A stretch of DNA of 64,000 bases. Source: Nannobrachium achirus (taxonomy: Eukaryota; Chordata; Actinopteri; Myctophiformes; Myctophidae). Of the stretch, positions 33,949-44,408 are shown one piece after another. The translations under genes were made by a program, and so were the position numbers. The stretch is from NCBI GenBank assembly GCA_963921795.1, contig OY997659.1, positions 52,386,995 to 52,450,994 on the forward strand. Reading direction: 5' to 3'. Below the pieces are notes generated by a model. The model ran no database searches. It had not been told where the DNA came from and saw only the letters and a program-made list of their open reading frames with translations. Every line of letters starts with the position of its first letter. The first letter of the stretch is position 1.

Positions 33949-34739
33949 CTAGAGATGCGCGGATAGCGGTTTTAGCCGCGGTGGACCGCAGTGATCCGCG
34001 GTGCAGTCGGATTTGGATCAATCAAATATAATTATTAATTAATTTCGGATATCCGCGGATGAAATAATGCAGGAAATAAATTATGGCCTAATATATCTAT
34101 CAATAAAAAGCTAAATCTAGGTATGCTTGTGTCTGTGTTAGTGTGTGTTATTTTGTATAGTTTGTAAAGTAACCATCATTTTTCATGAGGCAATGTGCAG
34201 TCCACGATAAAACTAAACAGCTGTGTCCACTTAAAGGCAACGGCATCACGGCATGCATCGTCACACTCATTACCTCTGGTCGCTGCGCTAAAAAGTCTCA
34301 GCTCCATAGTCCATATTGTAAAGTACTGTACAGTAGGTAAGTTAAACTTCCCACTAAGTTGTGTTTGTTCCTCTCTCTCTCACTCTCGTGTGTCTGACTC
34401 TGTCTGCCTGCATGTCTGTCTGCATCGACGCAGCACTGACTCAAAAAAAAAAAAGAAAAAGAAAGAAAAAAGACGAACGGAGACATTCCGTAGGCTAGAT
34501 CAGTGCATTTCTGTGATCGCACAACTAAGAAAACTAACAGGGAATAGCCTACCAGAAAATAATATTAGCCTAATAATAAGGGTAATAATAATAATACTTT
34601 TGAAGTTGCGGATGAGGATGGATGCGGATTTATAAATTGGATGATATAATTAATGCGGTTGGATAATGGGCGGATAATTAATTTGCGCGGATGGATTCGG
34701 ATGACTTCAAAAGCCTATCCGCGCATCACTAATGGACAC
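33942..34739. mobile_element. hAT-type element, TAGAGATGCGCGGATA ends
   Basis: The element (33,950-34,731, 782 bp) begins TAGAGATGCGCGGATA and ends TATCCGCGCATCACTA, flanked by a perfect 8-bp duplication ATGGACAC. It inserted in the second 76-bp repeat above. The interior has subterminal GCGGAT motifs, typical of hAT transposase binding sites, and simple repeats; no transposase. Confidence 0.95.
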
Positions 34740-34824
34740 GCAAAGCCACTCCTTGGAAGTGTCTTTCACCGCTTCAAAAATGTCAGTTCCGTGACCACGA
34801 GAGCAAAGGTCCGTTTCTCAATGG

Positions 34825-34917
34825 ATTTGTCATCTAGGAGGGTTATTAAACACCTTTGTCATCTAGGAGGGTTATTAAACACATTTGTCATCTAGGAGGG
34901 TTATTAAACACATTTGG
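34825..34917. repeat. ~31-bp tandem repeat, 3 copies
   Basis: TTTGTCATCTAGGAGGG-TTATTAAACAC(A/C) repeated three times. 34,920-35,580 holds no recognised gene. Confidence 0.9.
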
Positions 34918-35584
34918 CCGGGGTGTATTTTTAAAAATGACTGGGAAAATGTTTGACAGCTAAGGGTAATTTTCATCATTCACTTACTATACGCTATACT
35001 ATAAAGGAAAAAATGACTCCCAAAAAATTTAAGTGGGATGTGAGGGGTCAAACTAGGTTTTTTTTATTATTCTGAATCCATTGCAAGCATTTCTTTTTTT
35101 TTTGCATGAAAAATATTCCTTGGGCTAAAAAATGGCCAACAAAACTATGGTTTAATGATGAGTCATCAATTTTCACAGTCTTTTGGGGCCCCCACCTTCA
35201 CTTAATGCGGCCCTCAGGTTAATATCGAAATACTATAATATATTTATTTCAGCTGTTACAATTCCAAATATCCAAACATGACCCACTTTCATTTCTTCAC
35301 TCTAGTAATTACCAAATACACATTTTAGTGTAGTACAGTACAGTACAGTACATGTAGCAACATATTTGTTTTTGTAGTTTTTTGAATAATATTTGAACTT
35401 GGGTCAGGCCTAACTGGGTTAATGACTAGTGCTAGTTAGTCTTTTACATGTCCAATGTATTTGTATTTAAGACTTCATAAAGTCAACATCAGAACATATA
35501 AAAGGATTTGAATTTAAATACAAATGTTACTTTTCAAGATTCCAATTCAAGAATAGCGAAAAAATTAATTTAGGATTCCAATTC

Positions 35585-35655
35585 AAAAATAGCACATCTA
35601 CAAGCTCAAAACGCGTCGCACTGCGACACGTTTTGAGCTTGTAGATCGGCTATTT
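35585..35655. repeat. Dispersed hairpin copy
   Basis: AAAAATAGCACATCTACAAGC...GCTTGTAGATCGGCTATTT. Private inner stem CAAAACGCGTCGCA / TGCGACACGTTTTG. Confidence 0.95.
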
Positions 35656-36164
35656 ATGCTATTTTTGACTTTGTATGCATGTGGCCCTCTGGAATGAGTG
35701 TGAAAATATGTGACTGAGTGTGACACAGGGGCAGTCATTTCGGAAGCCACTATGTAGCAACTCATAATGTAATAACGGCTCACTTTAGACCACAGCTGAA
35801 ATTACTTTTTTTTTCTTTTTTTTTTTCACTAAAATGCGATAAAGCCACAAAAGCATTTCATAAATATCAGGCTACATTTCACTTAAACACCAGAGCTTAA
35901 CTCTGCATGTAAATAAGACTTTTTTTTAATTAATGTGAGAGATCATGCAGGTCATTGCAGGTTAGAAATGTATTTAGAACTTGAATATCTCAAAAGTAGT
36001 ATTTCAGCATGGCATCATTCTATAAGCCATATCTTCAAAACTGTTGAGTCAATCTCCACAACCAATATATCATTTTGTAGCTATGATTCCCAGCTTTCAA
36101 CTGAAATGAAAAGATGAAAATGAAAAAAAAAAAAAAATTCAATGACTAGCCGTCAGCCGTGCTG

Positions 36165-36215
36165 GGACACATATAGTGGCCCACTCCATCATCAAAGTTG
36201 CCCACCCCTGTTCTA
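36165..36215 (-). mobile_element. hAT terminal fragment (CAGGGGTGGGCAACTT)
   Basis: On the minus strand GAACAGGGGTGGGCAACTTTG is a recognisable hAT terminus; the other end was not found. 35,660-36,160 has no recognised gene. Confidence 0.45.
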
Positions 36216-36272
36216 TAGGATCCATGAACAAGCTAAAAGTAATCCTACAGAAATTGTTTTGATGACTTGTAC

Positions 36273-36710
36273 CGTACTGTACTGTACTGCACTGTACTGT
36301 ACTGTACTGCACTGTACTGTACTGTACTGTACTCTACTCTACTCTACTCTACTCTACTGTACTCTACTATACCTTACTGTACTGTACTGTACTGTACCGT
36401 ACCGCACCGCACCGCACCGTACCGTACCGTACTGTACTGTACTCTACCTTACTGTACTGTACTGTACGGTACTGTACTGTACTGTACTGTACCTTACTGT
36501 ACTGTACTGTACTGTACTGTACTGTACTGTACTGTACTGTACTCTACCTTACTGTACTGTACTGTACTGTACTGTACTGTACTCTACCTTACTGTACTGT
36601 ACTGTACTGTACTGTACTGTACTGTACTGTACTGTACTGTACTCTACCTTACTGTACTGTACTGTACTGTACTGTACTGTACTGTACTGTACTGTACCGC
36701 ACTGTACATC
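36273..36710. repeat. (TGTAC)n pentanucleotide satellite
   Basis: ACTGTACTGT/ACTCTACT/ACCTTACT variants over ~440 bases. The long tyrosine/leucine/cysteine frames in it are artefacts. The same pentamer on the opposite strand forms the array at 62,045-62,660. Confidence 0.95.
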
Positions 36711-36711
36711 T

Positions 36712-36726
36712 ATCTATCTCTTTCTC

Positions 36727-36764
<38 letters not shown>

Positions 36765-36766
36765 GA
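36712..36766. repeat. (TATC)n microsatellite
   Basis: About 12 TATC units; a second block is at 37,120-37,160. Matching GATA/TATC/GACA blocks lie in the right arm. Confidence 0.95.
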
Positions 36767-36901
36767 TGTGCTATATTAATTCCAGATATTATTATTATTG
36801 TTAATAATATATGGATTTTAATTATTACCCTTATGATTGTTTTTATGTTATTATAATTGATTCTCTATAGTACTATCTATGTGTAACGGAGGTGATTCCA
36901 A

Positions 36902-37045
36902 CCTCCCCACCCGGCTTCGAACCCGGGTCTCCCACATGAAAGTCCAATATCTTAACCATTACTTCAAAAGGATGTCCCTTTGGAGTAATGGTTAAGATAT
37001 TTGACTTTCAAGCGGGAGACCCGGGTTCGAAGCTGGGTGGGGAGG
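36902..37045. pseudogene. tRNA-like units in inverted pair
   Basis: Minus-strand unit (36,902-36,963) and plus-strand unit (36,976-37,045) both read AGTAATGGTTAAGATAT...GGGAGACCCGGGTTCGAA. They have an A-box-like TAATGGTTAAGA and a B box GGTTCGAA. Acceptor ends do not pair well and the anticodon arm is irregular, so a tRNA-derived relic is more likely than a working tRNA gene. Confidence 0.5.
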
Positions 37046-37115
37046 TTGGAATCCCCTCCTACATATGATTATGATTGTTTTTATGTTATTATAATTGATT
37101 CTTTATAGTAATAGG

Positions 37116-37146
<31 letters not shown>

Positions 37147-37345
37147 AGATAGATAGATAGATGCATCTATGATCGAATGAACTTTTCTGTCAGTTCTAAA
37201 ATGTATTTATAGATAAATAATAATAATAATAAGGGTAAGGGTAATAATAATAATTATGATCAATTTAATGCTGGGATAAAAAAAAAACGCACCTGAGGCT
37301 GATTCTACAAATACCTTCTAAATCAAACCTTTTTTTTTCAAATGC

Positions 37346-37351
37346 TTTATT
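37346..37351 (-). promoter_or_regulatory. Candidate polyadenylation signal of left pseudoprotease
   Basis: AATAAA on the minus strand about 350 bases past the stop codon, the first clear signal. The same AATAAAGCATTTG context exists in the right arm at 61,130. Confidence 0.35.
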
Positions 37352-37533
37352 TTTCTAAAATGTCAAATAAACAAACAAAAACAAAAAGTGGGGGTTCTAA
37401 GACCCCCAGGTCCTTTCTAAAGCTTTTTTTGGTGACATAAATATGTATTTGTCTTTTTCTTTTTCTAAAAATCAATATCAATTCAAAAAAAAAATTTTTT
37501 TTTAAATACTTTCAAGATTTGTTCTTTCTTTTT

Positions 37534-37595
37534 TATAGCAGATGTACAACCTCACAGAGCAGCTTGTGTACTGTGAGCTTGTAGATCTGCCTTTT
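37534..37595. repeat. Dispersed hairpin copy, 3' of left pseudoprotease
   Basis: TATAGCAGATGTACAACCTC...GAGCTTGTAGATCTGCC. Orthologous in the duplication to 60,393-60,450. It lies 105-165 bases past the stop and could be in the 3' UTR. Confidence 0.85.
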
Positions 37596-37699
37596 TCCCC
37601 CTTTTCTCCTCTTTTTTTCCTAGCCAAGGCTAACATCTAAAATAACACGGTCGTGTCTCCAAACCCCTGCAGATGAATCCAGAGGTTCACCTGTGATGA

Positions 37700-39754
37700 T
37701 CAGTGACCATCAAACTTCTTCAAGGAGACGTTCCAGCCAGGGTAGGTGATGGTGTTCTTGATCCAGGACAGCATGGCGGTGACTCTGCCGTACGCAGTTT
37801 GTACTGGTAATGCCGATGGAGTACTGTACCAACCGAACATGATACCATACAGCGTCCAGACGTCGTTGTCCTTGCTCTTACACATCAGAGGTCCACCCAT
37901 GTCATAATGAGAGCCCACCCCAGGTCCTGCTTCATCACAAAACTGAGTGTTTTTATGCAAACTAAATTTTCCACAACAAAACTCACAGGGGGTGCGATAG
38001 ACCTCATGGAGCTTGTCATGAAGTTTGTGATCATATCCGTCCAACCATCCCCATCCAGCGGTCATGCAGGTCCTGTCAACAGGAGTAACGTCTCCATCGT
38101 TAGGTAGACACACTGGGGCAATATTCTTGTTGAACTGGACCGGTCTGTCCAGTCTGACCAAAGTTATCTTATTTGAAGAATGCCTGATCACCTCCACAAT
38201 TTTGTACCACTCAGCGTGACCGTGCCGATTGTGGGCTCCCAGCACCAACCAATTTCCAGGCTCCACGTCCCTGTGGGTGGCAGCGTAATACCTGTTCAGA
38301 AGTACAGCGCCCCACTGAAACCCCATACTATGAATATGGGTAAAGCCCACCCAGGGCCAGGCATGTGGAGGTGCCTCCCAGCCTCCCACCCGAGGTGGAC
38401 CACCTGGGAGGCGAGGAAGATTCTGAATCCCACAGCGTCCTCTCGTCAGCTCCTCGCTGGCGGTCAGGATGAACCTGCTTGGTCTCCAGTATACGACAGG
38501 AACATATGGCAAGGCACAGATTTGGGGACCTCTAATGTTGAATCCTGTCTGTACCCAGGTGTCCCCTTGTGCCATGAAGAGTGGGGCCCCCAGATCGCTC
38601 TCGCAAGCGTCCTCGCCGTCAGGACCAGTGGCACAGATCATGTCGTCAGTCACCATATCGTCGTGCATTTGGTTGCATCGCTTGTGGTCGGCCACCTTAA
38701 CATGGAAACGGACAAGCTTTGATTGTGAGTTGTCACGCCAGCCGTAGGTGATGCCCTTTGTTCCTTGAGGAGGGGACACACTTCCATCGTCTGCCAGGGT
38801 GACCGCTTCGATGTGACAACCGAGAGTGACATAACGGTCAACCATCAGCACAGCCTCGTCGTGAGTCCACTTCTGTCCACTTTCATCCCAGCCTGAGTTG
38901 GCTTTGAAATCAGCAACACCTCTGGTCCGACGGCCCTCACCATCCTGCTTCGTCAAGGCATAAACCACTTTCAACGTCCTGGGGTCGATGGAATCGAGAC
39001 ACCGTGCCGGTACCAGAACCGTTAGGTCGGTCAGGACCGTTCCAAAGCAACGATGGGCGCCATTATACTGCACGCTGACAATAGACCGGTACGGGTCATC
39101 CACAGGGTCCCCTCCAGTGGCTCTTGGCTCCTGGACACGTCCAAGAGAATCCTGTGAGCTCCATGTTGGGGGAGAATCTGGTCCATTCAAGCCATTGTCA
39201 AGTAGAGGTGAGTCCAGTCCATGGTCTTCTCCCATGGGGTATCCAGGATGGTCCGAGGTTCCCAGAGGCTCCTGGACACGTCCAGGAACAGGACGTGTCC
39301 AAGTTGGATGAGAATCTGGTCCATTCCAGCCATTGTCAAGTAGAGGTGAGTCCAGTCCATGGTCTTCTCCCATGGGGCAGTAACCAGGATGGTCCGAGGT
39401 TCCCAGAGACTCCTGGACACGTCCAAGAACATCCTGTGAGCTCCATGTTGGGTGAGAATCTGGTCCATTAAAGCCATTGTCAAGTAGAGGTGAGTCCAGT
39501 CCATCGTCTTCTCCCATCGGGTATCCAGGATGGTCCGAGGTTCCCAGAGAATCCTGGACACGGCCAAGAAGATCCTCAGGGATCCAAGTTGGATGAAAAT
39601 CTGTTCCATTCCAGCCATTGTCGAGTAGAGGAGGGTCCGGTCCGAGGAGTAAGCCACACTCGGTGGTTGAGTTGGTCGCAGGTTGATGATCCACAGCTGA
39701 CACCATCACAAGGATGGCGACAGACAGGCAGAACTTCAAGCCTATCATATTCAT
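37700..39754 (-). CDS. Secreted tandem trypsin-fold pseudoprotease, left copy
   Basis: Intronless 684-residue frame. I chose the ATG at 39,752-39,754 (MNMIGLKFCLSVAILVMV, a good signal peptide) rather than an upstream in-frame ATG at 39,838, because the start and its context (GTACCAAG-ATG) are shared with the right copy. Layout: signal peptide 1-20; three and a half copies of a 46-48 residue repeat (SPLLDNG.NGPDSHPTW...GRVQE.LGTSDHPGY) at about 41-215; trypsin-fold domain A about 221-435; domain B about 455-672. Domain A has Arg251 in place of the catalytic His (VPARC), keeps Asp299, and has Leu388 for Ser (CESDLGAPL). Domain B keeps His494, has Lys529 for Asp and Met619 for Ser (YDMGGPLMC), and has lost the Cys pair around the active-site His. 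It is therefore predicted to be non-catalytic, like serine protease homologues that bind but do not cut. I do not recognise the specific gene. The role is unknown. Confidence 0.85.
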   Translation of the reverse strand: MNMIGLKFCLSVAILVMVSAVDHQPATNSTTECGLLLGPDPPLLDNGWNGTDFHPTWIPEDLLGRVQDSLGTSDHPGYPMGEDDGLDSPLLDNGFNGPDSHPTWSSQDVLGRVQESLGTSDHPGYCPMGEDHGLDSPLLDNGWNGPDSHPTWTRPVPGRVQEPLGTSDHPGYPMGEDHGLDSPLLDNGLNGPDSPPTWSSQDSLGRVQEPRATGGDPVDDPYRSIVSVQYNGAHRCFGTVLTDLTVLVPARCLDSIDPRTLKVVYALTKQDGEGRRTRGVADFKANSGWDESGQKWTHDEAVLMVDRYVTLGCHIEAVTLADDGSVSPPQGTKGITYGWRDNSQSKLVRFHVKVADHKRCNQMHDDMVTDDMICATGPDGEDACESDLGAPLFMAQGDTWVQTGFNIRGPQICALPYVPVVYWRPSRFILTASEELTRGRCGIQNLPRLPGGPPRVGGWEAPPHAWPWVGFTHIHSMGFQWGAVLLNRYYAATHRDVEPGNWLVLGAHNRHGHAEWYKIVEVIRHSSNKITLVRLDRPVQFNKNIAPVCLPNDGDVTPVDRTCMTAGWGWLDGYDHKLHDKLHEVYRTPCEFCCGKFSLHKNTQFCDEAGPGVGSHYDMGGPLMCKSKDNDVWTLYGIMFGWYSTPSALPVQTAYGRVTAMLSWIKNTITYPGWNVSLKKFDGH

Positions 39755-39891
39755 CTTGGTACACAGCGAGCAATCTGTGTTCCCCTGATGTATGGTAGAA
39801 TCAAGATGTCTCAATACTAAGCCCTGGTTACTTGCCAAAACGGTCTCAACTAGCAGAAGGCCTCAATGGAAGGTTTACACTGGTTTTTATA

Positions 39892-39901
39892 CAAAATATT
39901 T
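39892..39901 (-). promoter_or_regulatory. TATA box of left pseudoprotease
   Basis: TATAAAAACC on the minus strand, 138 bases before the chosen ATG. It is aligned with TATAAAAAG of the right copy. Confidence 0.75.
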
Positions 39902-39920
39902 GGGAATGACATCATCGTGA

Positions 39921-39985
39921 TGACGTCATGTGTGTCAATCACAACCATATATGGAGCCCTCTGTGTTGGTTATGCCCAAATATGG
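39921..39985 (-). promoter_or_regulatory. CRE and two CArG boxes upstream of left pseudoprotease
   Basis: TGACGTCA (39,921-39,928, perfect CRE), CCATATATGG (39,945-39,954) and CCAAATATGG (39,976-39,985) lie 20-85 bases upstream of the TATA box. CC(A/T)6GG is the SRF binding consensus. Regulation by SRF and CREB/ATF is inference. Confidence 0.6.
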
Positions 39986-40194
39986 AGTCTATGATGTCAG
40001 GATTGGATGTTTGGGTCAGCCCCATACATGGAGCTCCAGGATGGGTCCTCTTATGTCCTTACAAGGCTACATGGATCATCTCCATATCTGGGGTTCTGGG
40101 ATGGAATAAAACCATTATCTCCATGTATGGGGTTTCTGGATACAAGAGACCGACCAGCCTGAAGGGCAGAGTCCAGGGCTTTGACTGAGGTACA

Positions 40195-40880
40195 GATCAC
40201 TGCTCAGCCTCCCAGCCAACGTTTACGCCAAGACACTGGAATGGAGGGTCTGGACGACCATACGCAAAGCTCATATTCAAGACACTGGAATGGAGGGTCT
40301 GGACGACGATAGGCAAAGCTCATATTCAAGGGGAGCAATGTGGATACTGTCCTGGTCTTGGAACAGCTGGCCAGCACTTCACTCTAGCAAGGATCCTGGA
40401 GAGGGCCTGGGTGTTTGACTATCCCGTCAAAATATGTTTTGTAGATTTGGAGATGGCGTATGACCCGGTCCTGCTGAGGGGGGGGAATGGCCTTCTAATC
40501 TCCGTAGGCCCAAAGCGAGCGATGTGTCCGTGTGCTCTGTAGTAAGATGGATTCTTTTACATAAAGTACTGTGTTCTATCTGTGTCCTGTGCTCTGTAGT
40601 AAGATGGATTCTTTTACATAAAGTACTGTGTTCTATCTGTGTCCTGTAGTAAGATGGATTCTTTTACATAAAGTACTGTGTTCTATCTGTGTCCTGTAGT
40701 AAGATGGATTCTTTTACATAAAGTACTGTGTTCTATCTGTGTCCTGTGCTCTGTAGTAAGTTGGATTCTTCTCCGGTGGGGGTGTTTTCCTGTTGGTGAT
40801 ATACATGGACAGGATCTGGAGTCAAAGTCAACAAAGACTCTCTACTGCCTCCGGCACCTGAAAAGTTCAAGCTGAGCTCC
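40195..40880 (+). mobile_element. LINE reverse-transcriptase fragments (left arm)
   Basis: Broken plus-strand frames match non-LTR RT motifs: GEQCGY.PGLGTA-like then TLARILERAW, KICFVDLEMAYDPV (the F.DLE.AYD motif) at about 40,345-40,470, and GVF-LVIYMDRI near 40,780-40,815. A duplicated 48-base segment (GGAATGGAGGGTCTGGACGA) lies at 40,225 and 40,275. It is split by the 56-bp tandem repeat at 40,530-40,760. Relic only. Confidence 0.75.
40530..40765. repeat. Tandem repeat of (TG)TAGTAAGATGGATTCTT units
   Basis: Four to five copies of CTGTAGTAAGATGGATTC-TTTTACATAAAGTACTGTG-TTCTATCTGTGTC, interrupting the LINE relic. In the right arm only one copy is present (about 57,285-57,312), so the expansion is specific to the left arm. 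Confidence 0.85.
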
Positions 40881-41063
40881 CGCACAAAGAGTGTTCTAAA
40901 GCAGCACCGTTGAGAGCATTCTGGCCAGCGCTAACACTGCCTGCTTCTGAAATGCTGAAGGGCTCTTTCTATACAAGCACATTTATGACTTTTATTTGTT
41001 ATGCACTTGTGCACATTACCCATGTTCCATTGCAGATCTTCACACGTCCTGCCATCAGCAAGA

Positions 41064-41562
41064 CAGTAGATTATCAGGGGCTTGGCAGAACACTGAGCTT
41101 GTAGATCAGCTATGTTTGCCATTTTCATGACCTTCTCTGACTTTGAAGTTTATATCTATGAAGGTTGGATTCTGCTTTTCAATGGGAATGGAGTGGTTTC
41201 TTGCCATTTGCGAGTTTAAAAAAAACATAGTCTCCAAAGCTGTGAAAAAAGCATGAAAATAGCAGTTGAAACGGCGTTGAATCTGTATTGTATTATACTG
41301 ATTAGTCATATTATGCACTTTAAGCTCCCCTCTCTCTATGGGGCCTTTTCCACCAAAAGAACCGTGGTTCCAGAACCAGTGCCGGTTCCACTTTCTTGGA
41401 ACCTTGGTTGGTTCTTGTGAACCGGCTTGCGTTTCCACCAGATTGAACCATGATTGAACCAGAGGAACCAAGGATTTTGTGGATCCCGCTCTGAACCAAC
41501 TTTTACGGTTCGGAACCAACTCCGGTTCTCGGTGGAGAAGCTCACCTCTGGTTCATCCCATA
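41064..41562. repeat. ~490-base segment absent from right arm
   Basis: The right-arm copies run straight from CCATCAGCAAGACAG to GCGGGAGAAAGAACC. Here the two are separated by DNA containing a half hairpin (GAGCTTGTAGATCAGC, 41,096-41,112) and a GGTTCC/GGAACC-rich inverted repeat (about 41,340-41,555). It is either an insertion in the left arm or a deletion in the right. Confidence 0.65.
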
Positions 41563-41582
41563 GGGTAGGCGGGAGAAAGAAC

Positions 41583-41720
41583 CAGAACCGCTGCTCCTTC
41601 ACTTGGAAAGGAGCCAGGTGGTTGGGGCATCTAGTACGGATGTTTTCTAAACCCACCAGGCTTGAGTTAAGACCCGTCTTAACTCAAGCCTGGTGGGTTT
41701 AGGAAACACGCGCCCCCCTA
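41583..41720 (+). mobile_element. LINE C-terminal fragment (ARWLGHLVRM)
   Basis: The plus frame reads SFTWKGARWLGHLVRM, the pattern of the RT C-terminal region of fish non-LTR elements (RWFGHVVRMP..). It is followed by a 22-bp inverted repeat (AAACCCACCAGGCTTGAG / CTCAAGCCTGGTGGGTTT) at 41,649-41,701. Confidence 0.65.
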
Positions 41721-42284
41721 ACGTCTCCGAAGGGAGTCTCTGATCTCCATGCCCATATATGGGCAATTTGGATATACTGGTTAAATCTGCATTTTCCCAT
41801 TTGGCTTGTGGTCTATGACGTCAGCCATCTATGATGACAGTCATAGATCTCCATATTTGGAAAATATTAGATTGTTTCATTTTTCCATTCAAGTCAATGG
41901 AGAAATAATGAATTCATATCAATTAAACTATAATAACGTGTCTCTTAGCAAATATGCAAGCACACGATTGCAGATAAAGCCAGTGGATTTCAAACATGTA
42001 CTTTATTGTCTGGGGCAAGAGCACTGATAACTACAGCAGTAAACATTTACAGAACAACACCTTTACACTGATAACTACAGCAGTAAACATTTACAGAACA
42101 ACACCTTTACAAATGCCCTCCTTGGTCCCTCTTAATGTTCTACCAATCCCTGAAAATCTCCTGTCTTGCCAAAGGCAGGACCTGTGAAGCTTTGAAATGG
42201 CACGTCTGTACGTCTCCATATTTGGGAAAATATAGCATTTTTGCATTTTCCCATACATAGAGATAGGGTGAGAAGTTCAGTCAC

Positions 42285-42480
42285 CCCAGAGAGACTTGGA
42301 GTAGTAGAAGTGCTGCTCCTGCACTTAGAAAGGAGTGGGCTTAGGAGGTTGGGGCATCGAGTAGGGATGCCCCCCGAGCGTCTCCCAAGGGAGGTCCTCT
42401 AAACGTTCCCACTGGGAGGAGACCTCGTGGCAGACCAAAGACCAGATAGAGGATAACATCTCCACAGTCTGGGGCTCTCT
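42285..42480 (+). mobile_element. LINE C-terminal fragment (LRRLGHRVGMPPERLPREV)
   Basis: Plus-strand sequence GGAGGTTGGGGCATCGAGT...ATGCCCCCCGAGCG matches the conserved RT C-terminus (RLGH..RMPP.RLP.EV...GGD...R) of a fish non-LTR family. It is frameshifted. Near-identical reverse copies lie in the right arm at about 53,275-53,470 and 56,076-56,270; the 76-residue antisense frame shared by all three is a shadow. Confidence 0.7.
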
Positions 42481-42484
42481 GCTG

Positions 42485-42620
42485 ACAACAACAGCCCATA
42501 TATGGAGATCCAGGATGGGTTCTATGATGTACATGGGTACGTCAGTTATGTCCATATATGGGGTTCTACCAGAGAGACTCTGAGGTCAGACGTGGGTGAC
42601 TGATATCTCCATATATGGAC
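42485..42620. repeat. CCATATATGG modules, 3 boxes
   Basis: CCATATATGG at 42,487, 42,551 and 42,609 (approximate), between LINE relic and hairpin. Mirrored at 53,130-53,265 and 55,930-56,060. Confidence 0.85.
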
Positions 42621-42640
42621 ATATCATAAATGGAGATCAG

Positions 42641-42699
42641 GACAAGCTCACAACGTGTCTTGTGTGGTGCATCGCAAACTTGTAGATCGGCTATTTTCA
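42641..42699. repeat. Dispersed hairpin copy (left arm)
   Basis: ACAAGCTCACAACGTGTC...GCAAACTTGTAGATCGGC. Counterparts at 51,251, 53,056 and 55,857. Confidence 0.85.
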
Positions 42700-42927
42700 G
42701 CATGCAACCAAGTGTAATATCATTTCTTGGGGTGGACAAAAATCAACTGTAGATTTAGTGGACCAAAAGCTTCAACGCTTAACTAAACTCCAAATAAAAC
42801 ATTTCAATTGAAATAAACTAAAACTAGAAAAGGAAATTGCAAGTGTGGTTGCTGTGAGCGAGTTCTTACTTGCATTTGAAATTTCCCCATTCAAGTCAAT
42901 GGGGGAAATTAATTAACTTATACATGA

Positions 42928-43222
42928 ATGGCCATATATGGAGATCTCTGTGTTTGTCCCGTTCATGGCCATATATGGAGATCTCTGTGTCAGTGCTTGT
43001 CCCGTTCATGGCCATATATGGAGAACCCTGATGTCATCGATATCAAGCCCATGCATGCCCATATATGGAGATCCCTGATGTCATCGATATCAAGCCCATG
43101 CATGCATGCCCATATATGGAGATCCCTGATGTCATCGATATTAAGCCCATGCATGCCCATATATGGAGATCCCTGATGTCATCGATATTATAAGCCCATG
43201 CATGCCCATATATGGACATTTT
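42928..43222. repeat. CArG/CRE-like module array, left arm, 7 boxes
   Basis: Unit about 47-51 bp: GCCCATATATGGAGATCC-CTGATGTCATCGATAT-(T/C)AAGCCCATGCAT. Seven CCATATATGG boxes. CTGATGTCATCG is the complement of CGATGACATCAG found in the right pseudoprotease promoter. Confidence 0.9.
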
Positions 43223-43249
43223 GAACATGCTGGTTGAAAGTGCATTTTC

Positions 43250-43404
43250 AGGGTCGAACAGCGTCGGCAGGTTAGATAATCACCTGTGTCTTGGTTACTG
43301 AGGTTAAGTTTAGGGTTAGGGTTAGAGCTAGGCATAGTTTTACTGAGGTTAGGATTAGGCTTTGGGTTAGAGTTTGGTGGTGGATCTAAAGGGTGTTCGA
43401 CCTA
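43250..43404. repeat. Short repeat with GGTCGAACA ends and telomere-like core
   Basis: GGGTCGAACA at the left and TGTTCGACC at the right are inverted. The core has GTTAGGGTTAGGGTTAG-like units (43,307-43,330). Present in both right-arm units, one of which has an extra 45 bases of CCCTAA-like units (55,175-55,219). Confidence 0.7.
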
Positions 43405-43600
43405 ATGACATGTTACCGTCATTAGAATGCTTTATTCTTCATGCTAAATCACTTTCAATTGTGTCAAACATCAAATAAAATGTTCATGGGCTCATTCAAC
43501 CCAAACATTTGCTAACACATGTATTTCAAAATACATAAATAAAAGAACATATCAAAGTGTGGATAAGCTGTCACTGAGTTAGTAACCAAATGGACCCTTA

Positions 43601-44408
43601 TAAACTCAGCACAAAAAGAAAGGAAACATATTAATAATTAAGTTTATCTCCCCTTTAATAATACCAAATTGTATTGTGTTTTATATCATTTTCATAGTTG
43701 CTTTGTCACCTTTACAAGGAGGTACAGCTTGTAAGCATCGGGCATTCGAGGCATGAGCTACACAGCCAAACGTGTGGGTAGCGCCAACCAAAATTTTGCC
43801 AAAATGGCTTTCAATGCTAAATTTGCCAACATTTGGTCCGTTATATCCCCCCTTTAATTATGCCAAATGGTATTGTCTTTGATATCATTGTTATCGTTGA
43901 TTTGTCACCTTTACAACCAGGTACAGCTTGTAAGGATCTGGCATTCGTGGAATGAGCAACACAGCCAAACGTGTGCGTAGCGCCCCTCCAAAAATGGTCA
44001 AAATGGACTGGCAGGCCTGCAATACTGTTCTTTTGGTGTTCACCTTTGTTACTTGGGGCATTGAATGATTGCACTCTCCCGCAGTAATAAGGAAAGAAAA
44101 AAACAACACATATTGGCCATTTTTACACTTTGTTAATGTTAAGCTCAGTGTCATGAAAGCCCAAAAAGAGAGTAAATGCCAGCAGACAGCATTGCAAGCC
44201 ATTTTGACAAAATTCTGGTCGGCGCTACCCACACGTTTGGCTGTGTAGCTCATGCCTCGAATGCCCGATGCTTACAAGCTTTACCTCGTTGTAAAGGTGG
44301 TAAATCAACGATAAAAATAATAATAATAATAAAACACAATACAATTTGGTATTATTAAAGGGGAGATATATTTATTAATATGTTTCCTTTCTTTTTGTGC
44401 TGAGTTTA
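43601..44408. mobile_element. TA-flanked MITE, TAAACTCAGCAC ends
   Basis: Termini TAAACTCAGCACAAAAAG and the exact complement, each in ~35-base inverted ends continuing AAGGAAACATATTAA, flanked by TA. Inner halves are also inverted (CACAGCCAAACGTGTGGGTAGCGCC). No coding capacity; Tc1/mariner-like by target site. The inner limit of the large inverted duplication lies within this element. Confidence 0.85.

Larger units (their letters stand above)
36770..44300. repeat. Left arm of the large inverted duplication
   Basis: Segments read outward to inward (GTGCTATATTAATTCCAG, tRNA-like unit, CACCTGAGGCTGATTC, pseudoprotease, CArG promoter, LINE pieces, CArG array, MITE) recur in reverse complement and the same order at 63,328 down to about 51,361. 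The left arm is the simpler version: it lacks the tandem duplication, the TTAA insertion and the 61.2-62.7 kb insertion. It alone has about 490 bases at 41,064-41,562. Confidence 0.9.

Noticed and set aside
36142-36804. 220- and 170-residue open frames
   Set aside because: They are translations of the TGTAC pentamer array in two frames; length 5 repeats without stops give long artefactual frames.
36976-37045. Functional tRNA gene
   Set aside because: A and B boxes are present, but the acceptor and anticodon stems do not pair convincingly and copies occur in inverted, repeat-like settings.
38180-39657. Antisense and out-of-frame open frames over the pseudoproteases (up to 180 residues)
   Set aside because: They overlap the real coding frame, follow its repeat structure and occur in both copies only as shadows.
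39755-39838. Upstream in-frame ATG extending the left pseudoprotease by 28 residues
   Set aside because: It would bury the signal peptide, has no counterpart in the right copy and lies in the diverged 5' UTR.
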